A DNA stretch of 64,000 nt from Paraphotobacterium marinum (GCF_002216855.1 NZ_CP022355.1:930001-994000); one strand, 5' to 3'; positions 39,639 through 49,516 are shown, numbered from the stretch's first letter. The notes: a model not told the origin generated them from the letters alone. Made by a program: numbers and translations.

Positions 39639-40777
39639 ATGTCAAAAAGAGATTACTACGAAATACTTGAAGTTACACAAACTACCACTGATAGAGAAAT
39701 AAAAAGATCATATAAAAGATTAGCAATGAAATATCATCCAGACAGAAATTCAGGTGATGATAAGGCTGCTGAAAAGTTCAAAGAAATAAAAGAAGCATAT
39801 GAAATTTTATCTGATCCTCAAAAAAAGCGGCTTATGATCAATATGGGCATGCTGCATTTGAGCAAGGAGGTCATGGTGCACATGGCGGTTTTGGTGGAGC
39901 TGATTTTGGAGATATTTTTGGTGATGTTTTTGGAGATATTTTTGGTGGTGGAAGAAGAGGTGGTAATCAACATCAAGCACAAAGAGGTGCAGACTTAAAA
40001 TATGATATTGAGCTTACTTTAGAAGAAGCTGTTAAAGGTTGTACTAAAGACATCTCAATCAATATATTATCAGAATGTGAAAAATGTAACGGTTCAGGTG
40101 CCGAAAAAGGCAGTTCTGCTACAACATGTCCAACTTGTCATGGTCAAGGACAGGTTCAAATGAGACAGGGCTTCTTTGCTGTTCAGCAAACATGTCCGAC
40201 TTGTCATGGAACAGGAAAGATAATTAAAAATCCATGTAAGTCATGTTTTGGTGAAGGAAGAGTTAAAAAGAAAAAAAATCTTTCAGTTAAAATACCATCA
40301 GGTGTTGATACTGGCGATAGAATAAGGCTTACAGGTGAAGGTGAAGCAGGTGAAAAGGGCGCACCAGCTGGTGACTTGTATGTTGAAGTTCATATTAAAC
40401 AGCATGAAATATTCCAACGTGATGGGAATAATCTATATTGTGAAGTGCCAATTAGTTTCACAATGGCGGCCTTAGGTGGAAATGTTGAAGTTCCTACATT
40501 AGATGGAAAGGTTAATTTAAAAGTCCCTTCAGAGACGCAGACTGACAAAATGTTTAGAATGCGAGGCAAGGGGGTTAAATCTATAAGAAGTCACTCAAAA
40601 GGTGACTTGGTGTGTAAATTAGTCATTGAAACTCCAGTTAATTTAAGCTCGCGTCAAAAAGAGCTTTTACAAGAATTTGAATCAACTTTTGAAGGAAAAA
40701 ATTCTAGTAAGCATAAACCAAAGTCACATGGATTTTTTACCGGAGTTAAAAAATTTATAGATGACCTTACAAGCTAG
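39639..40777 (+). CDS. dnaJ: Chaperone protein DnaJ, frameshifted
   Basis: J-domain co-chaperone of DnaK. The J domain with HPD ([12 protein letters not shown]) and [11 protein letters not shown] is in frame 1, which then goes astray and stops at 39998. The continuing frame has [14 protein letters not shown], the Gly/Phe-rich region, the zinc-binding CxxCxGxG repeats ([36 protein letters not shown]) and the C-terminal substrate domain. One extra A in the A7 at 39820-39826 restores [11 protein letters not shown] and a 379-residue protein (E. coli 376). No other defect, so the break is recent or an error. Confidence 0.93.
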
Positions 40778-40788
40778 TTACCATAATT

Positions 40789-40812
40789 AAGGAGAGTTAA
40801 ACTCTCCTTTTA
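40789..40812. terminator. Terminator between convergent dnaJ and rdgC
   Basis: GGAGAGT-TAA-ACTCTCC (40791-40807) preceded by AA and followed by TTTTA, located 12 bases after the dnaJ stop and just before the rdgC stop on the other strand. Confidence 0.8.
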
Positions 40813-40815
40813 TAG

Positions 40816-41700
40816 TTAAAGTTTTATTAAACTTTTAACAAAACCACTTAACTCTTTTAGACTTTCAATCATCAATATTAGTTCCGTATCAAAACTCTCA
40901 TCATCATCATATGATTCTTCTTTTTGAGAATTCATAAGTTTTAACTTCCTGACTTGTAATAAGTTAGTTAAAGTAAAGGATATACATTCATTATATTCTA
41001 ATCCGATCTTTGTCACATATTGATTGTTATTTAATAATTCAAAATTATCATTTGATTCTAAATCATAATTTGCAAATTTTATGACTGTTTTTTCATTTGA
41101 TGATGGTTTAACTTCTAACTCATTTGTAAGTAATAATTTATCTGGGAGGTTTCTCTTTGTTAGCCATGAATATAATAAGTGCTCAATACTAGTGTTTTTA
41201 TCTAATGGTTGCACTGGAAGTTTTCCGATTGTCTTTCTAAGCACTTTTAAAAAAAATTCAGCTTTAGTTTGGCTTGAAGAATCAATCAAAATTAGCTTTT
41301 CAGATGGTATAATTAATGCCTGAATAAATGAGGTGTTTGAAAACGCCCGTGGTATAAGTTGTCTATGTACTTCTTCTTTTATGATAGCTTTTTGGTCAGA
41401 TGAAATTCGTGTATTTGACGATTTTTCCAGTAAACTAATTTTTTTTTTGAGCTCTTCATTTAAAACATTTTGAGGTATTCTCTTTTCTTCAATTTTTAAT
41501 TTTATTAATAGATTGTTTTGGTATTCATAAACTAACTGGCTTGAATCTTTTTCATAGGAAGAAACCCATCCATAGGATTGGATATCATTTTCTTTGCAAG
41601 GTGCAAATTTTATCGATTGCAATAATTCTTCAAAATTTAGTAAATCTTCAAATAATAAATTTTCGAACTTATAAAATTGGATGTTTTTAAAGCCGTTCAT
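40816..41700 (-). CDS. rdgC: Recombination-associated protein RdgC
   Basis: Ring-shaped dimeric DNA-binding protein thought to restrain RecA. It has 294 residues (E. coli 303). Recognisable family segments are the N-terminal FKNIQFYKF, FAPCKENDIQSYGWVS and EEVHRQLIPRAF, plus the C-terminal YVTKIGLEYNECISFTLTN. Overall identity with E. coli looks modest but length and segment order agree. Divergent from phoB across 133 bases holding the Pho-box repeats. Confidence 0.9.
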   Translation of the reverse strand: MNGFKNIQFYKFENLLFEDLLNFEELLQSIKFAPCKENDIQSYGWVSSYEKDSSQLVYEYQNNLLIKLKIEEKRIPQNVLNEELKKKISLLEKSSNTRISSDQKAIIKEEVHRQLIPRAFSNTSFIQALIIPSEKLILIDSSSQTKAEFFLKVLRKTIGKLPVQPLDKNTSIEHLLYSWLTKRNLPDKLLLTNELEVKPSSNEKTVIKFANYDLESNDNFELLNNNQYVTKIGLEYNECISFTLTNLLQVRKLKLMNSQKEESYDDDESFDTELILMIESLKELSGFVKSLIKL

Positions 41701-41767
41701 TATTTTTCCTTGTATACTTGAATGTAAAATGAGGTTTATGGTGAATAAAATAATATTTTAATTCTTT

Positions 41768-41796
41768 TTTTCACAAAATTGTAATAAAAATGTCAG
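41768..41796 (+). promoter_or_regulatory. Pho-box repeats upstream of phoB
   Basis: Three 7-base units TTTTCAC, TTGTAAT and ATGTCAG, each separated by AAAA, give the 11-base periodicity of PhoB sites (consensus CTGTCAT). Two overlapping Pho boxes are thus possible. An AT-rich -10 such as TTAATA follows near 41808, so PhoB autoactivation is predicted. Confidence 0.7.
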
Positions 41797-41833
41797 ATAA
41801 TTAAAACTTAATAATTTTGAGGCATATGAAGTC

Positions 41834-42523
41834 ATGGCAAAAAAAGTACTTGTTATTGAAGATGAATCATCTATAAGAGAAATGTTATGTTTCGTTTTAG
41901 AACAACAGGGTTATCAAACAATTGAGGCTCCCGATTATAATTCTGGGATACAATTTGTTACTGAAGAAATACCTGATCTTATATTATTAGACTGGATGCT
42001 GCCAGGAGGTTCAGGAGTCAATCTATTGAAGTATATTAAGAAAAATGAGAATATACGCAACATCCCAGTGGTTATGATTACTGCCAGAAGCGAAGAATCG
42101 GATAAAATTAAAGGTTTGGAGGTTGGTGCAGATGATTATATCACAAAGCCCTTTTCTCCCAAGGAACTAGTTGCAAGACTCAATGCTGTAATGAGAAGGA
42201 TATCACCTACAACTCTTAATGAAATTATTGAAGTTAAAGGTCTAAAATTAAATCCAATTTCGCATAGAATTACTATTAATAATCAACCGCTTGATATGGG
42301 GCCAACTGAGTTTAAGATGTTACATTTTTTTATGACACACCAAGATAGAGTTTTTAGCCGAGATCAACTTTTAAATAACATATGGGGCACCAATGTTTAT
42401 GTTGAAGATCGAACAGTTGATGTTCACATAAGGCGACTTAGAAAGGCTATAAAAGAGGATAACCATGATAAACTGATTCAGACAGTTAGAGGTTCTGGAT
42501 ATAGATTTTCAACTGACATGTAG
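41834..42523 (+). CDS. phoB: Phosphate regulon response regulator PhoB
   Basis: Cytoplasmic response regulator that activates phosphate-starvation genes. It has 229 residues as in E. coli. The receiver domain has acidic pocket EDE, phospho-Asp in [10 protein letters not shown] (about residue 54) and Lys in [11 protein letters not shown]. The winged-helix DNA-binding domain has [33 protein letters not shown] and VRGSGYRFS. phoR follows 3 bases after the stop. Confidence 0.98.
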   Translation: MAKKVLVIEDESSIREMLCFVLEQQGYQTIEAPDYNSGIQFVTEEIPDLILLDWMLPGGSGVNLLKYIKKNENIRNIPVVMITARSEESDKIKGLEVGADDYITKPFSPKELVARLNAVMRRISPTTLNEIIEVKGLKLNPISHRITINNQPLDMGPTEFKMLHFFMTHQDRVFSRDQLLNNIWGTNVYVEDRTVDVHIRRLRKAIKEDNHDKLIQTVRGSGYRFSTDM

Positions 42524-42526
42524 GCT

Positions 42527-43821
42527 ATGAATAAAAAGAATATTTTTTTTGATATTTTAAAAGAATCTATAATATTTATTATTTTTGGTTTTTTTATATA
42601 CATTTTTTTGATAGTTCGACTATTGCTATTATGTGTGCTTCATTAGCACTTAATTCATGGCTTCTTTATAACTTTTTTATGTTTTCAGGGTGGCTTCATA
42701 AAAAAACTGAAAATGTCCCATCTAGTATCGGGGTATGGGAAAAAAACTTCATTTTATTACATCGAAAAAATGTTAGGAATCAGAAAAGGAAAAAAGAGCT
42801 GACTCGGCTAATTAGGCGTTTTAAATCAGGCTCTGAATCGTTACCTGATGGCGTACTAGTGTTTAAACAAAGAGGTGTCATTGTTTGGTGCAACTCTCTT
42901 GCTGAGGAGTTATTGGGTATTAGATTTCCTGCTGATTTAGGTCAAAATATTAAGCAAATAATCCGTACACCAGACTTTATAAATTACCTAAATTCAAATA
43001 ATTTCGACAAGCCTGTTGAGATGCCTTCACCTGTCTTACGAACACATATACTTGAATTAAGAACGATGCAATATAATGAAGGCGAATTTTTAATGATTAT
43101 ACGAGATACGACTCAAATAAAACAATTAGAGGATATGAAAAGAACTTTTTTTGCTGATGCTTCACATGAGTTAAGAACTCCGATGACTGTTTTAAAAGGG
43201 TACCTTGAGGTATCAAAAAACCCCAATGAAATTGGAGATATGTGGCAGAGAGCACACAAAGTTATGTCTGAACAATTAATCAGAATGGAAAGTCTTGTTG
43301 AGCAGCTATTAACATTATCAAAATTAGAGTCTGATAATGATATTGATTTAAATGATGATATAAATCTAGTTACAATGTTAAATCAAATTGAAATAGAAGC
43401 TATGTCTCTTGCTAAGACAAAAAAACAAAATCTTGACTTTAATGTGGATAAAGATATTAGAGTTAAAGGAAATGAAGAACAATTTAGGAGTGTTGTTACT
43501 AACTTGATTTTTAATGCTATTAAACACAACCCAAATGGAATTGATGTGAGAGTAAATTTGAAAAAATTCAACGAAGGTATAATGTTTGAGGTTGTTGACA
43601 CAGGTCGAGGTATAGAGCAAAATCATATTGAAAGGTTAACCGAAAGATTTTATCGCGTTGATAAAGCGCGTTCTAGAGCAACTGGCGGAAGTGGGTTAGG
43701 TTTAGCTATAGTTAAATATTCCTTGAATCATTATGATACCTCTTTGAAGATTGAAAGCAAAATAAATGAAGGTAGTAAATTTTATTTTATAATTGATGCA
43801 AAATTTGTGTTAAGCCAATGA
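42527..43821 (+). CDS. phoR: Phosphate regulon sensor kinase PhoR, frameshifted near the 5' end
   Basis: Inner-membrane histidine kinase for PhoB. The ATG at 42527 starts MNKKNIFFDILKESIIFIIF, a proper first membrane helix, but that frame stops at 42644. The rest of the protein is open in another frame. One extra T in the T7 at 42603-42609 joins them and gives 431 residues, the same as E. coli PhoR. Downstream parts are intact: RRFKSGSESLPDGVLVF, a PAS domain, H-box DASHELRTPMTVL, N-box FNAIKHNP, DTGRGIEQ and GGSGLGLAIVK. Overlaps pstC by four bases (ATGA). Confidence 0.93.
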
Positions 43822-45905
43822 AGTATTTTGCGAAAAAAAATTTTTTTTATATCACTTTATCATCAATGTCGATATTTATTATTGGTGTATTGTTTTTTAG
43901 CATTGTTTATATTTTTTTGAAAACTTTTCCCAGCATATCTGTCCCAGTATATAAAGGAAAGTTGTATTTTAATGTTTCTGATAATAGTAAACATGATTTT
44001 ATTGATTTCACAAACAATTTTGCATTATCTTTTGATAGAGATGGGTACTTTTATCAATACAACTTAATCTCAAACTACCCTCAAAATCAGGTAAAAACAA
44101 AAATTAATACGGGTTTAGGAAAACTAAAATTCATAACAAAAAAAAATAATTTATTAGTTGTCATGGATAAAAATTTCAAATTATTTTTTATTAAAGTTAT
44201 GTTTCATAAAGAAGATGAAACATACTCTATAAAAATCATAAACAAGACTGGGTTAAGTTTACCAATATTACAGAAATATAAATGGATCAAACTTTATTTC
44301 AGTAATGATTATTATTATCTTGTTGCATATACTCAAAAATCTATCCAGCTCCTTCAGTTTTATAAATACGGAAATGGTAAGATGAGTTTATTAAAGAATG
44401 AAAAGATCACGCCATTACCAGATAGTATCAAAAAATTCATTTTTAATAAATTTTCACAAGAACTATATATATTTGATAAAACACATGTTATCACATACAG
44501 CTTTAAAGGTGGCGCCAAGTTATTGAATTTTAAAAACTTTATTCCTGGAAACGGTTTTTTTGAAAAGATTTTTTTGATCGGAAAAGGTAAGTATTTTTTG
44601 GTTTTAAATAGAAAAGGACAAGTTTTCATAGAGCTAGCTCAAACAAAAGGTCCTGTGGTAAATAGAATGCTTTTTCATACACGGAAAAGTCAAAAGATTG
44701 TGACAATTATTCCTGAAAATAATCAGCGTTCCTTTTTTGTTATTTACAAGTCCGGTTGGGTTGATTTGTACAATATTCTTAATCAGAAGCCTTTAGTAAG
44801 CTTTAAATTAAGCAATGTAGTTAATCCTTCAAATAATGAATCTTACCTAGATTTATCTCCTTTCACTGAGTCATTAATAGAAGTCAATAGCCACAGTTGG
44901 GTTTCAAATTTATACAGCTATAATGTCAACACATTATCTGTGAGTGAGATTTTTGATAATTTTTTCACAGGAAGTAATAAACAATATTTAAATAATATTA
45001 ATACTTTACTTCTAGATCCAAAGTTACAAATTATCCCTACACTAACTAAAGCTTTAAAAGCTACATTTATTGCTCTATTACTTGGATTAAGTTTGTCATT
45101 TTTAGCTGCTATTTACATAGGGATATTTGCCTCAGAATATGTAAAAGAAAAAGCAAGATATTTTTTTAATCTAGTTCAGGTTTTTCCAACTATATTAATC
45201 GCATTAATTTTCTATTTATGTGTAAATACAATTATTAATATTAATTTGTCTTATTTAGTTATTGCAATGTTTTTGATTATTGTAATGGTAATTAGTATGT
45301 ATAAGTTTTTTTCTAGTAACTTTACAATAAAAAAGATGACAACTCTCTCAATTGATACTTATTTATTACTTGTTACTTCAGTATCTGTAATCATTTTATT
45401 TGTTTTTCTGAAAGATATATTGCATATTCCAGACTTTACGACTAATAAAGTAGATATTGATAATGAAAGTGTATGGCTTCTTGGGTTTGCTGTTGGAATT
45501 GCTATAATCCCCACAATGGTCAGTATTTTAATTGATGCAATAGACTCAATTTCTAAAAAGTTAATTGAGGAATCAATAATGCTCGGTGCTTCATATTCTT
45601 TTATTATAAAGAGGCTCATCATACCTCAAATTTCACAAACATATATATTTTCAATCATGTTAAGTTTTGGTCGTGCGGTTGGAGAAATAACTATTATTTT
45701 ATTTCTTTTAAGCTTAGCTTCAAATTCACAGAATGAACTGTATATTAATGATATAGAAGTGCAGAATATGATGAGTCATTATAAGAACTTGTACCTGATT
45801 ACACTGGGAGTTTTTATTTTTACTTTATTCATTAATTTTCTTATTTCTCGATTGAGAACAAAAAATAAAAACTTATTCAAATCAAGTAATATTTTTTATA
45901 GTTGA
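43818..45905 (+). CDS. pstC: Phosphate ABC importer permease PstC, long form
   Basis: Inner-membrane permease for inorganic phosphate. It has 695 residues, more than twice E. coli PstC (319). An N-terminal helix (about residues 12-35) is followed by some 370 residues of predicted periplasmic beta-rich sequence, then the permease domain from about 410 with the EAA-type loop SIMLGASYSFIIKRLIIPQ and SFGRAVGEITIILFLLS. This long form is known from Vibrio, Shewanella and relatives. Start overlaps phoR. No pstS gene lies between phoR and pstC. Confidence 0.92.
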   Translation: MKYFAKKNFFYITLSSMSIFIIGVLFFSIVYIFLKTFPSISVPVYKGKLYFNVSDNSKHDFIDFTNNFALSFDRDGYFYQYNLISNYPQNQVKTKINTGLGKLKFITKKNNLLVVMDKNFKLFFIKVMFHKEDETYSIKIINKTGLSLPILQKYKWIKLYFSNDYYYLVAYTQKSIQLLQFYKYGNGKMSLLKNEKITPLPDSIKKFIFNKFSQELYIFDKTHVITYSFKGGAKLLNFKNFIPGNGFFEKIFLIGKGKYFLVLNRKGQVFIELAQTKGPVVNRMLFHTRKSQKIVTIIPENNQRSFFVIYKSGWVDLYNILNQKPLVSFKLSNVVNPSNNESYLDLSPFTESLIEVNSHSWVSNLYSYNVNTLSVSEIFDNFFTGSNKQYLNNINTLLLDPKLQIIPTLTKALKATFIALLLGLSLSFLAAIYIGIFASEYVKEKARYFFNLVQVFPTILIALIFYLCVNTIININLSYLVIAMFLIIVMVISMYKFFSSNFTIKKMTTLSIDTYLLLVTSVSVIILFVFLKDILHIPDFTTNKVDIDNESVWLLGFAVGIAIIPTMVSILIDAIDSISKKLIEESIMLGASYSFIIKRLIIPQISQTYIFSIMLSFGRAVGEITIILFLLSLASNSQNELYINDIEVQNMMSHYKNLYLITLGVFIFTLFINFLISRLRTKNKNLFKSSNIFYS

Positions 45906-45945
45906 TTGAATAAACTTCTGATAAAGATATTGGATAGAACATACA

Positions 45946-47431
45946 ATGAAAACAAAAAAAGATAATTTAATAAATTTGATGTCACTTTTATCATTGATGC
46001 TTTGTATTTCATTATTTATAGTTATGTTTGCTTTTATTCTTCTAAAAGGAATAAATTTTTATTGGCCACATGATATTTATCAATTTAGCTTTGAAACAAA
46101 AAATAAAATAACAAAAAATGCTTTGGGCATTATTTATCAAGTTAATAAAGATGAAAGTCTTGATAGAAAACAGATGATTATCAAATCTAATGATAGAAAA
46201 TTGCATACTACTTTTTTCGATATTAATTCAAATCATGTTTCTAGTAAAATAAAATTAGAATCCTTTGCGCAAATAGAACTTAATGATGGGAGTTTGATAT
46301 TTGTTAAGCCGTTACGCTTAAAATACCAAAATAAAGTGTTGGATCTTAGCAAATTTAACAAAGCTAAACTTGAAGTGAAAAATTTGTTAAAAGAATTATC
46401 TTTCAGAAGGCTTGATTTAGAAAAAATAAAAAAAACATCGAAAAATTAATTAGAGATTTTCATTTATTTGGTAAAAGTAATGTAGGTAATAATCAATTAT
46501 TTGAGCGTCAAAAAAGAGTTTATCAAGATTATAATATTAATCAAAAAAAATCGCAAACATTGAAAAGGAACTAAGCAAATATCAGTTGGTATATGACTTT
46601 AATGACAATTCGCTTAACAAGTTAAATCTTTCAAAGATTAGAGAGTTAACTTATAACAATAAATTAGATTTTTATGACAAAATGATTTTGTTTTTTAAAA
46701 ACTTAAAAGATATATTTTCTTTTAACCATTTGTCGATTAATGAAAACACAAATATAAATAATATTTTGTATTTTTGTTTCGTTTTAATTTTAATGAGTAT
46801 CTTGTTAATACCTTTAAGCTTAATAGTCTCTTATTATTTATTTTACACAAATAAAAAAACACCACTTAAAAACTTTATTAGTGAATTCTTAATTTATTTA
46901 GCAACAATTCCTTCTGTTTTATGGGGTGTCTTTGCTCTAGGTTTTTTTATTTCATGGCAATATAAGTTTAAAGGCTATAACCTTATAGTTCCACTAATAA
47001 CGATGACAATAATAAGTTTGCCGTCTTTAATTATTCTTTTTAGAGATAAGTTATTATTTATAAAACGTTATTATTTATTAGATACTGTTATTCTTGGTGC
47101 AAATGATCTTTTTTCTTTTAAGAAAGTAATTCTACCAAATGTGTTTGATCAAATTATTGCAGCTGTACCTTTATTAGTTTCCAAGTCTTTGGGAGTGATA
47201 TCTCCATTGGTATTATATACCATCCTCAGTTTTATATATAAAAAAAATCAGTTAGATAATAATTTCAGTCAATTTCAATCACTTCCATTAGTCAAAGAAT
47301 CTTTGAATTATAGAGAGACTGAGCCTCTATTGTTTGGTGTTATTTTTGTGTTCCTTATATTTATAATTATTTTGAATGTGTTTTTATATAGTTTAAAATT
47401 TTTATATAAAAAACAGATGGATATTTATTGA
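45946..47431 (+). CDS. pstA: Phosphate ABC importer permease PstA, long form, two frameshifts
   Basis: Second phosphate permease. Three frame segments make one protein of 495 residues: N-terminus with a membrane helix (45946-46435), a middle piece NIEKLIRDFHLFGKSN..., and the permease part with WGVFALGFFISW and EAA loop TVILGANDLFSFKKVILP. They join with one extra A in the A8 at 46428-46435 and one in the A8 at 46543-46550. The long form, with an extra periplasmic segment, suits the long PstC. Both breaks fall in the less conserved insert, not the permease core. Four bases before pstB. Confidence 0.88.
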
Positions 47432-47434
47432 TTT

Positions 47435-48193
47435 ATGAGCTTGATGAAATTAAAAACAGAAAATCTTAATGTTGTTTTGAATAATAAATTAGTGTTAGAA
47501 AATATTAATTTATCAATTCCAACTAAAAAAGTAACCGCATTCATTGGGCCGTCAGGTTGTGGTAAAACCACCTTATTAAAGAGTTTCAATAGGATAAATG
47601 AACTGAATTCAGAGTGCATTACTACTGGAAAAATTTATTTTAATTCTGCGAATATATATCAAAAAAATTATAAATTAGAAAGTTTAAGACGAAAAATAGG
47701 AATGGTTGTTCAAAATCCCCACCCATTCCCAATGAGTATTTATGAAAATATAGTTTTTGGTTTGAGAGCTAACAATATTAAAAATAAAAGAGTTTTAGAT
47801 GATAGCGTTGAGTATACATTAAGGAAAACATTTTTATGGGAAGAGGTTAAACATAAATTACAGTCAAGTGCAATTTTATTATCAAGTGGACAAAAGCAAC
47901 GATTAATAATTGCTAGAGCGATTGCAAATAGTCCTGAAGTTTTGTTATTAGATGAGCCAACTTCATCTTTGGATCCAATTTCTACACTTAAAATTGAGGA
48001 GCTAATAGATGAACTTAAAACAGAATATACCATCTTAATTGTTACTCATAACATGCACCAAGCGGCTAGGATTTCAGATTTTACGGCTTTAATCTACAAT
48101 GGTAATGTGGTCGAGTATGACTTAACTGATAATTTATTTACTAATCCTAAAAACAAACTCACAGAAGCATATTTAACAGGAAGATATGGATAA
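47435..48193 (+). CDS. pstB: Phosphate ABC importer ATPase PstB
   Basis: Cytoplasmic ATPase of the Pst importer. It has 252 residues (E. coli 257). Walker A FIGPSGCGKTTLLKSFNRIN, PstB-type VVQNPHPFPMSIYENIVFG, Walker B VLLLDEPTSSLDP and VTHNMHQAARISD are present. The usual signature LSGGQQQR is altered to LSSGQKQRL here. That change of the second residue from Gly to Ser is odd but conservative. Overlaps phoU by eight bases. Confidence 0.96.
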   Translation: MSLMKLKTENLNVVLNNKLVLENINLSIPTKKVTAFIGPSGCGKTTLLKSFNRINELNSECITTGKIYFNSANIYQKNYKLESLRRKIGMVVQNPHPFPMSIYENIVFGLRANNIKNKRVLDDSVEYTLRKTFLWEEVKHKLQSSAILLSSGQKQRLIIARAIANSPEVLLLDEPTSSLDPISTLKIEELIDELKTEYTILIVTHNMHQAARISDFTALIYNGNVVEYDLTDNLFTNPKNKLTEAYLTGRYG

Positions 48194-48863
48194 TAATCAA
48201 CATAAATTTCAAACAACCGGAAAATTTCATTTAGATTTAGACCGCGTTAAGACTGATGCATTAGAAATGGGCGGAATGGTAGAGTCTCAATTATATAATG
48301 CTATGGGGCTAATTAAAAAAAGAAACGACTTGCTAGCAACTAAAATCATTGAAAATGATATAAAAATTAATTTATTAGAAAAAAAAATTGATGATTTCTC
48401 ATGTAAAGTGATTGCAAAATATCAACCTATGGCCAGTGATTTGAGACTTTTGGTTGCTATTATTAAGGTCATTGCTAATCTTGAAAGGATTGCAAACACT
48501 GTAACTAATATAGCACAATCTTCAAAAGATGGCTTTTTTGATGATTTACCTGAAACATTAATACTAATGATTTGGAAATTAACAAATCATACACTTGACA
48601 TTTTAACATACTCTTTAAATTCTTTTGCTAGAATGGAGTTTTCTCAAGATTTATCATTACCATATAAGTATAATTTACTCCAATCAGAATATGAGGATGT
48701 TATAAAAAGTCTGCAAAAAACTGTTAAAATTGATTTGGCTTATTTGGAGAATGTGACGCATATATTTATTTTAGCGAGGGAAATTAAGAGAATTACAAAT
48801 AGATGTAAAGAAATAATGTATTATTTGCATTACGTAGTTACAGGGGTTGATTTAAGGTTTTAG
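48186..48863 (+). CDS. phoU: Phosphate transport/signalling protein PhoU
   Basis: Peripheral protein linking the Pst transporter to PhoR so that PhoB is silent when phosphate is plentiful. It has 225 residues (E. coli 241), two repeats of a three-helix bundle; the metal-binding E/DxxxD motifs appear in LLEKKIDDFSCKVIAKYQPM and DLRLLVAIIKVIANLERIANT. Last gene of the phoBR-pst cluster, ended by a strong hairpin. Confidence 0.95.
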   Translation: MDNNQHKFQTTGKFHLDLDRVKTDALEMGGMVESQLYNAMGLIKKRNDLLATKIIENDIKINLLEKKIDDFSCKVIAKYQPMASDLRLLVAIIKVIANLERIANTVTNIAQSSKDGFFDDLPETLILMIWKLTNHTLDILTYSLNSFARMEFSQDLSLPYKYNLLQSEYEDVIKSLQKTVKIDLAYLENVTHIFILAREIKRITNRCKEIMYYLHYVVTGVDLRF

Positions 48864-48864
48864 T

Positions 48865-48898
48865 AATAATTCCTACACATAGTTGTATAGGAATTATT
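48865..48898. terminator. Hairpin between convergent phoU and peroxiredoxin gene
   Basis: Perfect 11-base stem AATAATTCCTA (48865-48875) with TAGGAATTATT (48888-48898), 12-base loop, immediately after phoU and 9 bases before the opposing stop. Confidence 0.75.
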
Positions 48899-48907
48899 GT
48901 ACTAATT

Positions 48908-49516
48908 TTATTTAGAAAGGTCTGCTTCATGCTCAGATAAATAAGCGGCTACTCCATTAGGAGATGCTTCCATACCTGCTTTACCTTCTTCCCATTGAGC
49001 AGGGCAAACTTCGCCATTTTTCTCATGGAAATTTAAAGCGTCTACCATTCTTAACATTTCGTCAATATTTCTTCCAAGAGGTAGATCATTAACAACTTGA
49101 TGTCTAACTAAACCATCTTCATCAATTAAGAAAGATCCACGAAATGCCACACCAGCTTCTGGGTGCTCAACATCATAAGCCTGACAAATTTCATGTTTTA
49201 CATCTGCAATAAGTGGGTATTTAACTTGACCAATACCACCATTTTCAACAGATGTATTTCTCCAAGCATTATGGGAAAATTGAGAGTCAATTGAAACACC
49301 AATTACTTCAACACCTTTAGCTTGAAAATCATTGTATCTTTTATCGAAAGCAATTAATTCTGAAGGACATACAAAAGTGAAGTCAAGAGGGTAAAAAAAT
49401 ACAACAGCTTTTTTCCCTTTTGTAAATTCCTTAAAATTAAAATTTTCTATAATTTCGCCATTCCCAAGAACTGCAGCAGCTGTAAAATCAGGTGCTTGTC
49501 TTCCTACTAATACCAT
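48908..49516 (-). CDS. Typical 2-Cys peroxiredoxin (AhpC/Tsa family)
   Basis: Reduces hydrogen peroxide and organic peroxides in the cytoplasm. It has 202 residues. The peroxidatic Cys is in YPLDFTFVCPSE (about residue 51) and the resolving Cys in GEVCPAQWEEGK (about residue 172); the catalytic Arg in SFLIDEDGLVRH context and GVSIDSQFSHNAW are typical. It resembles the vibrio peroxiredoxin located between phoU and aceB more than the ahpCF enzyme; no ahpF is nearby, so thioredoxin is the likely reductant. Confidence 0.93.
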   Translation of the reverse strand: MVLVGRQAPDFTAAAVLGNGEIIENFNFKEFTKGKKAVVFFYPLDFTFVCPSELIAFDKRYNDFQAKGVEVIGVSIDSQFSHNAWRNTSVENGGIGQVKYPLIADVKHEICQAYDVEHPEAGVAFRGSFLIDEDGLVRHQVVNDLPLGRNIDEMLRMVDALNFHEKNGEVCPAQWEEGKAGMEASPNGVAAYLSEHEADLSK

